Notes: generated by a model not told the origin, from the letters alone. Positions 1 to 9,382 are shown, counted from the stretch's first letter. The stretch is 64,000 bases of DNA from Bradyrhizobium sp. CCBAU 53338 (GCF_015291665.1 NZ_CP030049.1:682001-746000), one strand, 5' to 3'. Program-made: numbers and translations.

Positions 1-741
1 GGAGGCTCAGGTCGACTAATCACTATGGCTGCGATGCAGCCCAATCTGTTCTACATTATTGCCGCCGATCAGTATGGGGGCGATCGCTACGGCGTAATTG
101 TCGCGAACCATTCATCTGTCAAAGCGGTGGCTGAACTCAAAGGAAGGAAGATCGGCGCGGTTGCCGGATCCGGCTCTTTCAGCACTTTCCGTGTCTTTTT
201 AGACAAGAACGGGATGAAGGAAGGCGACTTCCAGATCGTCAATATGAAGGTTGAGGACCTGCGAGCCGCCGTGCAGCAAGGTGTTGTCGACGCTGCAGTG
301 GCATGGGAGCCGCATGTTGCGATTGGCGAGACGATGGGCGTGGTAAAGCGTATTCAGTCGATGAAGGGCGTAAGTGAATCGCCGAACCTTGTGCTGGTGC
401 GCCGCAAGTTTGCTGATGAGCATCCCGAGGCCGTGGCGCGATATCTTGCCACGTTGATCGATGCCGGCACGTACATGAAGACGCAACCGGACGATGCCGC
501 CAGCAAGGTTGCAGCCGATATCAGCAAGCAGGGCGTGGACATCGATCCAAAGGCGCTGGAGCTTGCCTTGACGCGGATCAACGTCGATCCAAAGCTGACC
601 GACGCGATGACCGACGAGCTCATGCCGGTTGCCGAGTCTATGAAGGCGGCCGGAAAGATTCCCAACATTCCGGACTTCAAGAGCCTCGTGCGCAATCAAT
701 TCTATGAGGAAGCGGCGAAACTCGCGTCATCTACCAACTAA
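1..741 (+). CDS. NitT/TauT-type ABC transporter substrate-binding protein (5' end outside window)
   Basis: This is the C-terminal part of a periplasmic solute-binding protein of the NMT1/NrtA/TauA type. The frame is open to base 1 without a stop, so the gene starts upstream and the ATG at 25 is probably internal. Seen in the sequence: a lobe with 'LKGRKIGAVAGSGSF' (the usual 'L+GKKIGV..GS' stretch after the hinge) and 'AVAWEPHVA', the 'D+...WEP' signature of taurine/sulfonate/nitrate-binding proteins. Two permeases and an ATPase follow on the same strand, giving a complete importer. The substrate is not determinable; the nearby YeiH-type exporter makes an organosulfur compound possible, but that is inference. 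Confidence 0.88.
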   Translation, partial: GGSGRLITMAAMQPNLFYIIAADQYGGDRYGVIVANHSSVKAVAELKGRKIGAVAGSGSFSTFRVFLDKNGMKEGDFQIVNMKVEDLRAAVQQGVVDAAVAWEPHVAIGETMGVVKRIQSMKGVSESPNLVLVRRKFADEHPEAVARYLATLIDAGTYMKTQPDDAASKVAADISKQGVDIDPKALELALTRINVDPKLTDAMTDELMPVAESMKAAGKIPNIPDFKSLVRNQFYEEAAKLASSTN

Positions 742-751
742 GGGCTCCATC

Positions 752-1621
752 ATGTCTAACGCGACGCCGTCGGCGCCGTTCGCGGGTGTTGCCGACGAGC
801 AGAGGCTGCGTAGCATCTTGTACCGCGGGGCGGCATCGGCATTCTTGTTCGCGCTGCCAATCATCGTCTTCCTGTTAATATGGGAGACAACGGTACGTCT
901 CGGCTGGATCAATGCGACGATCCTGCCTTCGCCATCAAATATCGCGCGGCGCGCGTGGGTGCTGCTTGATCCAGCCGATCCCGCCAAGAGCATATTGCTG
1001 ACGCATATTGTCGTTAGTTTGTGGCGTGCGCTGAGTTCGTTCGCTCTGGCATGCGTGCTGGCCATCCCAATGGGCCTCTTCCTGGGCCTCAACAGGACGG
1101 CCTATCTGATTGCTTCCCCACTCCTGAGCCTGTTACTGCCGCTACCGGCAGTTGCCTGGGCTCCGATCTTCCTGGTCATTTTCGGTCAAGGCGATATCAC
1201 GATCATTGCTGTCTGTTTCCTCGGTGCCTTCTTTCCGATTCTGTACAGTACTATCCAGGGCGTGCGCGCAATCGGCCGACACTCCTTGTGGGTCGTGCGC
1301 AGCATGGGCGCAAGCCGGTTTGATATCTTTCGGCGTGTGCTGTTACCCGGTGCGCTGCCGGCGCTGATCTCGGGGCTGAAGCTTGGAATGGCGCATTCGT
1401 GGCGCACGCTGGTCGCGGCCGAAATGCTAGCTGCGTTGACCCATGGCCTCGGATTCATGATATTCGCGGCGCGTTCCTATATGGACGTATCCACGATGTT
1501 CGTCGGCATCGTATGCCTGGCCCTGATCGGTCTCCTTATCGAACGTGGCGTGTTTGGCTCGCTCGAAGCACTTACCATTCACCGCTGGCACGGTAACGGA
1601 AAAGTGGGTAGCCATCGATGA
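752..1621 (+). CDS. ABC transporter permease, NitT/TauT (SsuC/TauC) type
   Basis: This is a 289-residue inner-membrane permease of the binding-protein-dependent family. An upstream in-frame codon at 704 exists, but ATG 752 is preferred because it lies just past the stop of the binding-protein gene. Seen: several hydrophobic segments and the EAA-type cytoplasmic loop around 'RSMGASRFDIFRRVLLPGALPAL', which contacts the ATPase. The stop overlaps the start of the next gene in ATGA at 1618-1621, indicating translational coupling. It pairs with the second permease (1618-2460), so this importer probably has a heterodimeric channel. Confidence 0.9.
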   Translation: MSNATPSAPFAGVADEQRLRSILYRGAASAFLFALPIIVFLLIWETTVRLGWINATILPSPSNIARRAWVLLDPADPAKSILLTHIVVSLWRALSSFALACVLAIPMGLFLGLNRTAYLIASPLLSLLLPLPAVAWAPIFLVIFGQGDITIIAVCFLGAFFPILYSTIQGVRAIGRHSLWVVRSMGASRFDIFRRVLLPGALPALISGLKLGMAHSWRTLVAAEMLAALTHGLGFMIFAARSYMDVSTMFVGIVCLALIGLLIERGVFGSLEALTIHRWHGNGKVGSHR

Positions 1622-2460
1622 GCGTGGACACATCCGGCATCCGTCTGCAGCGATATACTCGGTCCCCAGCCTCGTCCGGTCTCGCGATACCGATGGCTCG
1701 TATCGCGCTGATCCTGGTGCCGCTGGTGGCTTGGGAGGTGTGCTCGCGGTTAGGGTTGATAAACGGCTTCTTGTTTCCGGCGCCGTCCGCGATCCTCAAC
1801 AAGCTTTGGGTGCAATCCGGCCCAAACGGAAACCCGCCATATGCAATTCTGTGGCACGTGGCAGACAGCATGCTGCGCTTGCTCTCGGGATTATCACTTG
1901 CGGTAATCATAGGTACCCTGCTCGGGGTTGGACTTGGCATGAGTCAGCGGGCGCGGCTGGTGTTTCAGCCAATCATTAGCATCTTGATGCCTGTGCCGAC
2001 GCTAGCATGGACCCCCGTCCTGCTGTTGGTCATGGGTATCGATAACCGCACGACCATCCTAGTCGTATTTCTCGCAGCGGTTTTCGAAATGATATACATC
2101 GTCGCGAGCGGCATCGAAATGCTGAACGTCAAAATGCTTTGGGTGGCTTGGTCGATGGGCGCGAGCCGACGGCAGGTATTTTGGCGCGTCATTATTCCCG
2201 GCATTTTTCCTTGCCTGATCACCGGCACACGGCTCGGTACAGGTTACGCCTGGCGCGCTCTGATCGCCGCCGAGATGCTGGCCGCCAGCAGCTATGGCCT
2301 GGGTTTCATGATCTATGACGCCTCCGAATACATGAACATTGGCGTCATCTATGGTGGCGTGATGATGATTGCGGCGCTCGGCTATCTTCTTGAGAACGTT
2401 CTGGTTGGCAAGATCGAAGCTGCTACCATCGAGAAATGGGGAGTACTCAATGAGCGTTGA
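1618..2460 (+). CDS. ABC transporter permease, second subunit
   Basis: This 280-residue permease is homologous to the preceding one. It has multiple membrane segments and an EAA loop 'WSMGASRRQVFWRVIIPGIFP'. It overlaps the upstream permease by 4 bases (ATGA) and the downstream ATPase start (2450) by 11 bases, so the four genes from base 1 to 3283 form a tight operon. Having two distinct permeases distinguishes this importer from the usual TauABC or SsuABC systems, which have one. Confidence 0.9.
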   Translation: MSVDTSGIRLQRYTRSPASSGLAIPMARIALILVPLVAWEVCSRLGLINGFLFPAPSAILNKLWVQSGPNGNPPYAILWHVADSMLRLLSGLSLAVIIGTLLGVGLGMSQRARLVFQPIISILMPVPTLAWTPVLLLVMGIDNRTTILVVFLAAVFEMIYIVASGIEMLNVKMLWVAWSMGASRRQVFWRVIIPGIFPCLITGTRLGTGYAWRALIAAEMLAASSYGLGFMIYDASEYMNIGVIYGGVMMIAALGYLLENVLVGKIEAATIEKWGVLNER

Positions 2461-3283
2461 AACGGCAAAAATACTCCCGCTGCGCGACGGTGCCGGTACC
2501 AAGCCCAAGATTGTCGCCAAGAATGTCCAGAAGTATTTCGGAAACGTGCTGGCGATGGAGGACATTTCTTGCACGATCAACGAACGGGAATTCGTGGCTA
2601 TCATCGGTCCAAGCGGTTGCGGCAAGTCGACGTTTCTGTACCTGATCGCTGGATTCGAGAAGGCAAGCCAGGGGGAACTGCTAATCAACAACGAACTCGT
2701 GGTGGGGCCAGGACCCGACCGTGGCGTGGTCTTTCAGGAGTTCGTGCTGTTCCCCTGGCTTACGGTGTTGCGTAATGCGACGCTGGGCCTGGACATCAAA
2801 GGTGTGCCACGGCAGGAAGCTGAGGAGCGGGCGAGGAAGTGGCTTCGTCTGACAGGCCTTTCGGGGTTCGAGAATGCCTATCCATCGTCTCTGTCGGGCG
2901 GCATGAAACAGCGCGTCGCCATCGCTCGGGCACTTAGTTACGATCCGGAGGTGCTGCTACTCGATGAGCCGTTCGGCGCACTCGACGTGCAAACAAAGAA
3001 CTACATGATCCAGGATCTACAAAACCTCTGGGTCGAGGCCAATCGAACTATCGTGATGATAACTCATAGTGTATCAGAGGCCGTTCAGCTTGCCGATCGA
3101 GTGCTTATTCTGAGCTCACGGCCCTCGCGAATAATTGCGGACGTGGCGATCAAGCTACCCCACCCTCGGGACTTAAGGGACCCGCAGGTCCGGCGATACG
3201 AAGACGAGGTTACGGCTCTTCTGTCGGCGGAAGTCGACAAGGCGATGAAGCGCGAACGCCAGACGTTTGCTGGCCGCTCATAG
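2450..3283 (+). CDS. ABC transporter ATP-binding protein, NitT/TauT type
   Basis: This is a cytoplasmic ATPase of 277 residues. Walker A 'GPSGCGKST', the Q-loop in 'VVFQEFVLFPWLT', signature 'LSGGMKQRVAIARAL' and Walker B 'LLLDEPFGALD' are all intact. The start at 2450 (ATGAGCGTTGAA) is chosen because it follows a GGGGAG-like ribosome site and overlaps the permease stop; a longer frame from 2369 lies mostly inside the permease gene. It energises the importer encoded from base 1. The next gene is convergent, so the operon ends here. Confidence 0.93.
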   Translation: MSVETAKILPLRDGAGTKPKIVAKNVQKYFGNVLAMEDISCTINEREFVAIIGPSGCGKSTFLYLIAGFEKASQGELLINNELVVGPGPDRGVVFQEFVLFPWLTVLRNATLGLDIKGVPRQEAEERARKWLRLTGLSGFENAYPSSLSGGMKQRVAIARALSYDPEVLLLDEPFGALDVQTKNYMIQDLQNLWVEANRTIVMITHSVSEAVQLADRVLILSSRPSRIIADVAIKLPHPRDLRDPQVRRYEDEVTALLSAEVDKAMKRERQTFAGRS

Positions 3284-3337
3284 AGCGCTGTGAATCAATA
3301 GCCCAGATTACCGCAGGCCGACACTCTAACGCTCTGA

Positions 3338-4207
3338 TCAGCTTGCGTCGGCACGCCGGTGGCGCCGCGCCCGCTCCAAGAGTTGCCGGGCACGTTCGAC
3401 GACGGGCTCGTCGACCATCCTGCCTTCCAGCGAATAGGCGCCGACGCCACGTTCGGTTTGCTGACGGGCGGTCTCGATGATCAATTGCGCCCTTGCGACA
3501 TCAGCGTCGGACGGTGCAAAGGCATTGTTTAGGATCGGTACCACTGAAGGATGGACACAGGTCGCACCCGTAACTCCGTGACCGAATGCCTCCTCCGCTA
3601 GCTCGCGCATTAGTCGGACATCCTTGTAGTCCGCAACGGAGCCGAACAATCCGAACGAGTATTTTCCGGCTCCGGCAGCGGCCATGTGAACCAGCATCTT
3701 GGGTATCTTAAGTGCCTCATGAGTGGGATTAGCTCCCATCGATAGCGCTAAGTCCTCACTACCGCCCATCAGGCCTATCACCCGCTCGTGGGCGCGTGCG
3801 ATGTCGTCCGCTTTGGCCAAAATCTTGACGGACTCGATGACTGCGATCGCTTGGAGTGGCTCGCGACGGTCATGATCCCGTTCGGTTCGCTCAGCAACCT
3901 CTAGAAGCAACCGCACGTGCTCGGCGCCCTCGACTTTTGTAATCAGAATGCCCTTGGCACCACCGAGCACCGAAGCCTCGATATCTCGGACGGCAGCCGA
4001 CAGAGGTCGATTAATACGCACCCAAATGTCAGCTCCTGCGGCAGCGCATCGTTTTATCGACGACGCAAGCCTATTGCGTGCCCCCTCCTTCTGTGCGGGC
4101 GCGACGCTGTCTTCAAGATCCAGGATTATGGCATCGGCGCCACAAAGCGCCGACTTTGCAATGAAGCGCTCAGATGAGGCGGGGACATAAAGCAGAGATC
4201 GGTACAC
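3338..4207 (-). CDS. HpcH/HpaI aldolase / citrate lyase beta (CitE-like) family protein
   Basis: This 289-residue protein belongs to the CitE-like TIM-barrel lyases that cleave or condense malyl-CoA, citramalyl-CoA or similar beta-hydroxyacyl-CoA thioesters with Mg2+. Seen: N-terminal 'RSLLYVPASSERFIAKS' and 'ADAIILDLEDSVAP', a substrate Arg in 'VRINRP', a metal-binding Glu in 'AVIES', and 'GSEDLALSMGA'. It lies 24 bases downstream of a class III CoA-transferase on the same strand. A plausible pair is acid to acyl-CoA by the transferase, then C-C cleavage by this lyase (compare itaconate or mesaconate catabolism). The actual substrate is unknown. Confidence 0.85.
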   Translation of the reverse strand: MYRSLLYVPASSERFIAKSALCGADAIILDLEDSVAPAQKEGARNRLASSIKRCAAAGADIWVRINRPLSAAVRDIEASVLGGAKGILITKVEGAEHVRLLLEVAERTERDHDRREPLQAIAVIESVKILAKADDIARAHERVIGLMGGSEDLALSMGANPTHEALKIPKMLVHMAAAGAGKYSFGLFGSVADYKDVRLMRELAEEAFGHGVTGATCVHPSVVPILNNAFAPSDADVARAQLIIETARQQTERGVGAYSLEGRMVDEPVVERARQLLERARRHRRADAS

Positions 4208-4231
4208 TGGTGTCTTCCGGTCGCCTACGGG

Positions 4232-5473
4232 TCATTGGGATGATGGCTTAGCCTGCACGATGACGCCAGCCTCGCGCAGTTCTTCCAACCGGGCCTGCGT
4301 GATGCCGAGGGAGCGCAGAATCGCAAACGTGTGTTGACCGAGATCCGGAGCGGGCATCCGAATCCTTCCGGGCGTAGTTTCGAGCCTCGGGACCACGTTG
4401 TGCATTAAAACCGTTCCGAGTTCGGAGTCCGGTAACCCAACGACGATTTCGCGAGCTTGAACATGGGGGTCATCCAAGAATTGATCGATGTCGTAGATTG
4501 GTGCAGCAGTTACGTCTGCCCGCTCGAATATACTCATGTTATCTTCAAGCGTCCGCGCGGCAATGAATTCCGCGATAGGCTCCTCGCAAGCATCGGCGTT
4601 TTTGATGCGATCAGAGTTCGTCAAAAATCGGGGATCCACGATCATGTCAGGGCGACCGATAGTCCGGAACAACCTCTCGGCCACAACTTGCATCGAGGCG
4701 GAGATTGCGATCCAGCGAGAGTCGCTGGTACGGAATGTGTTGCGCGGCGCTCCGGTAAGCGATCGACTGCCGGTCCGCGGGCGTACCTGCTGTGTTAGTT
4801 GATAGATTCCGGCTTCGGGACCGAGGAGGGAAAAAAGCGGATCTAACAAGGGCAAGTCGATAACCTGGCCGTTACCCCCGCTCACTTCTCGATGCCTGAG
4901 CGCAACCATGGTTGCCCCAAATCCGTAAATGCCCGCGACCATATCGGCGAGCGTGGCGGGTGGCAGCAGCGGAGGTCGATCAGGGAATCCGTTGCGGGAA
5001 GCGAAGCCTGACATGCCTTCGACCAGAGTGCCGAAGCCGGGCCTGTCCCGATAGGGACCGGTCTGCCCCCATCCCGAGATTCTCACGATGATCAGTCCTG
5101 CATTCTGTGCTCGAAGGACCTCGGGCAACAAACCCAGCTTTTCCAGACCTCCGGGTCTGAAGTTCTCGACCAGCACGTCCGCCGTCGCGAGCAGATCCGA
5201 TAGGATCGTCCGACCTCTCTCGTCGCGAAGGTCTAGCGCGACACTCTTCTTGTTCCGGGCGTAGGTCTTCCAATGGATGCTGACATCGTTGACCCGCCAA
5301 GCGCGCAGAGGGTCGCCCGAGACGATGTCCTCAATCTTGATGACTTCGGCTCCGAAGTCGGCGAGCTGCAGGGTGAGCATATTCCCGGCGACCAGACGCG
5401 AAAGGTCCACGACACGGACGCCGTTAAGCGCGCCAGCAGCCTCTGGCTCGAACTGCTTAGGTACGGCCTTCAT
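4232..5473 (-). CDS. CaiB/BaiF (class III) CoA-transferase
   Basis: This 413-residue class III CoA-transferase would move CoA between carboxylic acids through an enzyme aspartyl-CoA anhydride. Seen: 'GVRVVDLSRLVAGNMLTLQLADFGAEVIKIE' at the N terminus, 'WKTYARNKKSVALDL', and the conserved catalytic Asp in 'TLADMVAGIYG'. Length fits the family (about 380-430). It is followed directly by the CitE-like lyase gene and preceded by the exporter gene 5659-6717 on the same strand, with a 185-base gap that carries an inverted repeat (5604-5624). Confidence 0.9.
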   Translation of the reverse strand: MKAVPKQFEPEAAGALNGVRVVDLSRLVAGNMLTLQLADFGAEVIKIEDIVSGDPLRAWRVNDVSIHWKTYARNKKSVALDLRDERGRTILSDLLATADVLVENFRPGGLEKLGLLPEVLRAQNAGLIIVRISGWGQTGPYRDRPGFGTLVEGMSGFASRNGFPDRPPLLPPATLADMVAGIYGFGATMVALRHREVSGGNGQVIDLPLLDPLFSLLGPEAGIYQLTQQVRPRTGSRSLTGAPRNTFRTSDSRWIAISASMQVVAERLFRTIGRPDMIVDPRFLTNSDRIKNADACEEPIAEFIAARTLEDNMSIFERADVTAAPIYDIDQFLDDPHVQAREIVVGLPDSELGTVLMHNVVPRLETTPGRIRMPAPDLGQHTFAILRSLGITQARLEELREAGVIVQAKPSSQ

Positions 5474-5603
5474 TGCGCCGACTTAACGATGCAAGGCGGA
5501 AGTAGTGCCTGTACAGTACCCGCGGAGGTCCCCATCGATCCTCAACAAGCTGACTTGTATGGGGTAGTATTAAGTGATACGACCACATCCTGCAACATCC
5601 TTT

Positions 5604-5624
5604 CGGTGAACCCGATGTTCACCG
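5604..5624. promoter_or_regulatory. Perfect 8-bp inverted repeat upstream of CoA-transferase gene
   Basis: CGGTGAAC, a 5-base spacer, then GTTCACCG: a perfect palindrome 131 bases upstream of the CoA-transferase start (5473, minus) and just past the stop of the exporter gene. The symmetry and short spacer suggest a dimeric repressor or activator site. The divergent LysR regulator at 6804 is a candidate partner. A weak attenuator hairpin is the alternative. Confidence 0.4.
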
Positions 5625-5658
5625 CAGCTGGCAACCCGAAGTTAAGCAGAGAGTGCCC

Positions 5659-6717
5659 TCACTTGAAGAGTTGAACCAGGCCGAGGCTCATCGCGAGCAG
5701 AAGTATCAGAGACAAGGTCACCGCAATCGTGACTTTCCCGCCGGCCTTCGAAAGCACCCGGATATCGACACCCAGCCCGAGTGCGGACATGGAGACTACG
5801 GTTAGCACGCTGGCGAGCTTCGCAACGGGGGCGGCAACGCTGCTGGGTATGATCTGCAACGAACGAAGGCCGGCCAGTACCAAGAAGCCGATGATGAACC
5901 AAGGTACCAATTTGATGAGGTTAATGCGCTTGCCGGGCGCGACTTCGCCACGCAGGCGTGGTGCGACAAGCGACAAGCCGACCACCAACGGCCCTAGCAT
6001 GAGGACCCGAACGAGCTTCACCACGGTGCCAATTTGAGTGCTGACGATTCCTGCCGGAACGGTCGCGGCAAGCACCTGGGGAACGGCGTACACGGTGAGG
6101 CCGGCGAGAATCCCGTACTGAGTAGCCGAGAGCTCCAAGAGTGGAATGAGCAGTGGAAGCCCGAGCACCATCAGCACGCCAAGGACCGCGGTGAAGGAAA
6201 TCGATGACGCGATATCATCGCCATCTGCCCCTATAACGGGGGCGACCGCGGCGATCGCGGAATTGCCGCAAATGGAATTTCCGGAGGCGATCAGGAGCGA
6301 AAGCTTAGTGGGTAGGCCGAGCATGCGGCTGAGGCCGAAACTCACGGCAAGCGTGACCGCAACCGTTCCGACGATCGCGGCAATCAGAAATAATCCGGAA
6401 GGCAGGATTGCCCCAAAGCTGATCGAGGCCCCGAGCAGCATCACGGCCACTTCGAGAAGTTGTTTCGCGCTGAAGGCGATTCCGACCTTCCAGCGCTCGG
6501 AAGTAGTTGAGACGCTGCGGATCATCATCCCGAGCAGGATGGCGATGACCAAGGCTTCAACATAGGGATGTTGGAAGATGTGCTCCTCGGCCTCCTGGAT
6601 TCCAATCGACAGCAGCGTCAGGAGCACGCATAAGAGGATGCCGGGAAGCAATGCAACCAAACGACCGGCAGGCGCGTCTACCTTGCTCGATTTGGGAAGA
6701 TCTTTGCATGGAGCCAT
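5659..6717 (-). CDS. YeiH-type putative sulfate/sulfite exporter family transporter (PF03601, UPF0324)
   Basis: This 352-residue membrane protein has about ten hydrophobic segments and fits the YeiH/UPF0324 family, whose members include putative exporters linked to sulfonate breakdown. Seen: 'LPGILLCVLLTLLSIGIQ', 'ALVIAILLGMMIRS' and 'SGNSICGNSAIAAVAPVIGADGDDIASSIS', the family's hallmark stretch. The start at 6717 is preferred for its GAGGG ribosome site; an in-frame codon at 6765 would add 16 residues. It lies divergent from a LysR gene (6804), the classic arrangement for YeiE/YeiH-like pairs. Export of sulfite or sulfate released by organosulfur catabolism is an inference from family precedent. 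Confidence 0.85.
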   Translation of the reverse strand: MAPCKDLPKSSKVDAPAGRLVALLPGILLCVLLTLLSIGIQEAEEHIFQHPYVEALVIAILLGMMIRSVSTTSERWKVGIAFSAKQLLEVAVMLLGASISFGAILPSGLFLIAAIVGTVAVTLAVSFGLSRMLGLPTKLSLLIASGNSICGNSAIAAVAPVIGADGDDIASSISFTAVLGVLMVLGLPLLIPLLELSATQYGILAGLTVYAVPQVLAATVPAGIVSTQIGTVVKLVRVLMLGPLVVGLSLVAPRLRGEVAPGKRINLIKLVPWFIIGFLVLAGLRSLQIIPSSVAAPVAKLASVLTVVSMSALGLGVDIRVLSKAGGKVTIAVTLSLILLLAMSLGLVQLFK

Positions 6718-6803
6718 GAGTCCCTCGCCAGCCGACAAGGCTATGCCCGAGAACCAAGGGCTCATAACAGTAGAATTTTGATCTAGGCCGATAAGCAGGC
6801 GTT
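6718..6803. promoter_or_regulatory. Shared divergent promoter region, exporter / LysR
   Basis: These 86 bases separate the two divergent starts. An A/T-rich stretch (CAGTAGAATTTTGATCTAG, around 6768-6786) contains TAGAATTTTGATCTA, which fits the loose LysR box T-N11-A. I infer autoregulation and control of the exporter by the LysR protein. Confidence 0.4.
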
Positions 6804-7694
6804 ATGCCAATGAATTTGCATTTCCTCCGCTTCTTTACCACCGTCGCTGAGGCTGGAAGCTTTTCGCGAGCAGCGGACATCTTGCGCGTTAGCCAGCCCG
6901 CGGTCTCGAAAGGAGTACGCGATTTCGAACTGCAAGTGGGCTGTCGCTTGCTGGATCGTACATCGAAAGGAGTACGTACGACCCGCGAGGGGCGGGCACT
7001 TCTCAGGCACGCAGAAAATCTGTTCGCTGCCGAGCGGGCCGCCGAAGAGGAACTGTCGTCGCTGCGCAACCTCGCGAGCGGATCGCTTCACATCGGGGCA
7101 AGCACCACGATCGCGACCTACATGATCGCTGAGTACATAGGCAGCTTCCGGCGCAGGTATCCGAGCATCGATGTGCATCTGGTAAGCGCCAACACGCGGG
7201 ATATTGCCGGAATGATGCGCGCGCATGAAATAGAGATCGCCCTCGTGGAAGGACCGGTCGAAGACGATGATCTCGTCAGTACGGCCTGGCGGACGGACAT
7301 GATGAGCCTGATAGCAGGTCCGACTCACGCCTTCGCATTATCGGAAAATCACGTGTATGCGGCGGCCCTCGAAGATGAAATCCTGATCGTTCGGGAACCA
7401 GGCTCCGGCTCACGGGAGATCGTCGCGCAGGCGCTGTTGAACCATGGCGTGCGGCCGCGCAAAACCCTCGAAATCGGCAGCACGGAAGCGATCAAGCAAG
7501 TTGTCGCATGCGGTCTTGGTGTCTCGATCGTCTCAACATCAACCATTGGCGATCAGATCAAGCTTGGCCGGCTCAAGGCGATAAAAATGAAGGATCTGCA
7601 GATATCGCGCACGCTTTGGCACGTGGAAGTACGGGGACGAACCAAAATTCCTGCCGCGATTGCCTTTGAGCGAATCATAGGTGTCGCCCCATGA
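6804..7694 (+). CDS. LysR-type transcriptional regulator
   Basis: This 296-residue LysR regulator has an N-terminal winged helix: 'LRFFTTVAEAGSFSRAADILRVSQPAVSKGVRDFELQVG' holds the typical helix-turn-helix. Then 'LLDRTSKGVRTTREGRALL' and a two-lobed effector domain with 'LHIGASTTIATYMI' and 'GLGVSIVS' follow. Either ATG 6804 or ATG 6810 could be the start. It is divergent from the YeiH-type exporter (start 6717). By family precedent it would activate that gene and possibly the CoA-transferase and lyase genes. Effector unknown. Confidence 0.93.
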   Translation: MPMNLHFLRFFTTVAEAGSFSRAADILRVSQPAVSKGVRDFELQVGCRLLDRTSKGVRTTREGRALLRHAENLFAAERAAEEELSSLRNLASGSLHIGASTTIATYMIAEYIGSFRRRYPSIDVHLVSANTRDIAGMMRAHEIEIALVEGPVEDDDLVSTAWRTDMMSLIAGPTHAFALSENHVYAAALEDEILIVREPGSGSREIVAQALLNHGVRPRKTLEIGSTEAIKQVVACGLGVSIVSTSTIGDQIKLGRLKAIKMKDLQISRTLWHVEVRGRTKIPAAIAFERIIGVAP

Positions 7695-8452
7695 CATCAA
7701 TATGATGGAGTCGCGGGATCGTCTCGTCATTCGGAAGGCTTTGCTGGACGTGACGGCGGATCAAAAAAGGCGAGCGGCGCGAGATAAACCCAGTTTGCGT
7801 CAGCAACATCCAGAGAGCAACTTATCCGATCCACCATAGATAGCGAGACAGTTCGCCAGATGTCTGCTGCACTGCAATCCGATCAACGTCCGAGGGGTCC
7901 GTAGTCAGGACATCCCATCGCGGTTCTTGTGCCGACGCGCAAATTATTGGTGGTTGGCCGTTGGATGCAATGGTAGCGAGGTCTCGTTTTGAGCGGCCGT
8001 AATGGGAATATGTTCTCCGAGGGGGCGCCCCGACAGGATATTTTGGGCAGGGTCCTCTGTTGCTTGGAGGCTGAGACTGTGCCCCCAGTCCGCTCTCCGG
8101 AAAATCTGGCGAGTCGGGTGGGCCTGATTAGGTCGATGATTGTGGCCATCTCATCTCGAGCGCTCGCTTTGGCTGGCTTTGCGATCGGCTGGTCGCGATC
8201 TGGTCGAACGCGCCATCGCGATCAAGTCATGCACTTGACACGAAAGCCATAGTCATAAAGGCTGCTACCCATGTTAGTTTCGCTTTGCCCGCTGGATATC
8301 AAAGACTTGCGCTTCTATCAAAATTGAGCGCCGACGGCGTCGAGCGGCAAGGAGCTACGTCGGAATGGTCAGCTAGGGCGTGACAATCAAGCTTCGAAGG
8401 CGAATTGATCAACTGAGGCAAAGCACTTCTTGTCGACGGGTGGGGGCGCTGC
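7695..8452. other. Gap of about 760 bases without a recognisable gene
   Basis: Open frames here are short and low in complexity (for example 7883-8149 minus and 7989-8252 plus, which overlap each other), with no motif I recognise. No convincing ribosome site precedes them. The last part should hold the promoter of the TrmB-like regulator. It may be decayed sequence. Confidence 0.5.
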
Positions 8453-9382
8453 TTGGCTCAAATCAGGAAAAATCGGGTGAGCGGCGATAAGCAAGCTAAT
8501 CTAAGTGAGTTGATGCCAGACTTGCTCGCTCTGGGTTTTAGCGAGTACGAAGCGCGTGCCTACCTCGCGCTCTATGAGCTTTCGCAGGCGACTGCCTACG
8601 AAGTAGCCAAACTTGCAGGCTTACCCAAGGCGAACGCATATTCTGTCCTCGAGAGTCTGGCAAAGAAGGAGGCGGCTCAACCGATCTCCGAAACTCCACT
8701 GCGGTATGTGGCGGTAGCGCCCAAGGTTCTGTTTGAGCGAATTGCGACAGCGACGAGCAAGCGCTGCGCAAAGTTGATCCGAACGATTCCGGCTGTTTCA
8801 CAGTCCAACGACGGTGGCTACGTATGGACCATTAACGGCGAGGACGCGATCGCCGCCAAGATGGAGGCTATGATCGACGGAGCGAAATCACACATTTGGG
8901 TAAAAACAGAAGAGAAAATACTGCTGCCGCACCGCGACGCGCTTCGACGTGCTGCAGACCGCGGGGTTGCGATTCTCATCATCCTTTTCGGGACTCAAGT
9001 CGAGAAGTTTCAATTCGGTGCGAAGTCGCGAACTTATCTCCACGAGGGAAACGGCATTCCCGTGGGAATCGCACCGCATCTTGTAACCCTTACAGTGGAT
9101 TTCGAAGAAGCTCTGGTGGCGGAGATTCGTGCGCAAGGCGGCTCCTACACGCGAAATAAGCCGATAGTTAATCTTGCTGACTCCCTATTGCGGCACGAGA
9201 TCTACTTCGCGGAAATATTCGAAATGTTCGGGCAACCGATCCAGAAGACGTTCGGCCCCGCTATTATCGAGCTTCGAAGGAAGTATCTTCCCGCACCGCA
9301 AGTTGCGGCGCTGGAAAGCCTTCTAGGGCTTACCGCGAGTCGAGTTGAGAAAAAATCCAAGCTGAAAGAAGAAAAGATCTAA
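8453..9382 (+). CDS. TrmB-family winged-helix transcriptional regulator
   Basis: The 309-residue protein starts at TTG 8453 behind a G-rich stretch. Its N-terminal part, 'LLALGFSEYEARAYLALYELSQATAYEVAKLAGLPKANAYSVLESLAKKEA', is the TrmB-type winged helix (SEYEARAYLAL is the family's opening). The remainder resembles the C-terminal effector domain ('HIWVKTEEKILLPHRDALRRAADRGVAILIILFG', PLD-like fold). TrmB proteins are best known from archaea as sugar regulators, and bacterial copies control diverse genes. It lies upstream of a LysR gene and an EhuBCDA-like importer, its likely targets by position only. The C-terminal tail is Lys-rich. Confidence 0.82.
   Translation: MAQIRKNRVSGDKQANLSELMPDLLALGFSEYEARAYLALYELSQATAYEVAKLAGLPKANAYSVLESLAKKEAAQPISETPLRYVAVAPKVLFERIATATSKRCAKLIRTIPAVSQSNDGGYVWTINGEDAIAAKMEAMIDGAKSHIWVKTEEKILLPHRDALRRAADRGVAILIILFGTQVEKFQFGAKSRTYLHEGNGIPVGIAPHLVTLTVDFEEALVAEIRAQGGSYTRNKPIVNLADSLLRHEIYFAEIFEMFGQPIQKTFGPAIIELRRKYLPAPQVAALESLLGLTASRVEKKSKLKEEKI

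Noticed and set aside
7883..8252. Overlapping small frames on both strands between the LysR and TrmB-like genes
   Set aside because: No ribosome sites, no motif, and each is the shadow of the other.
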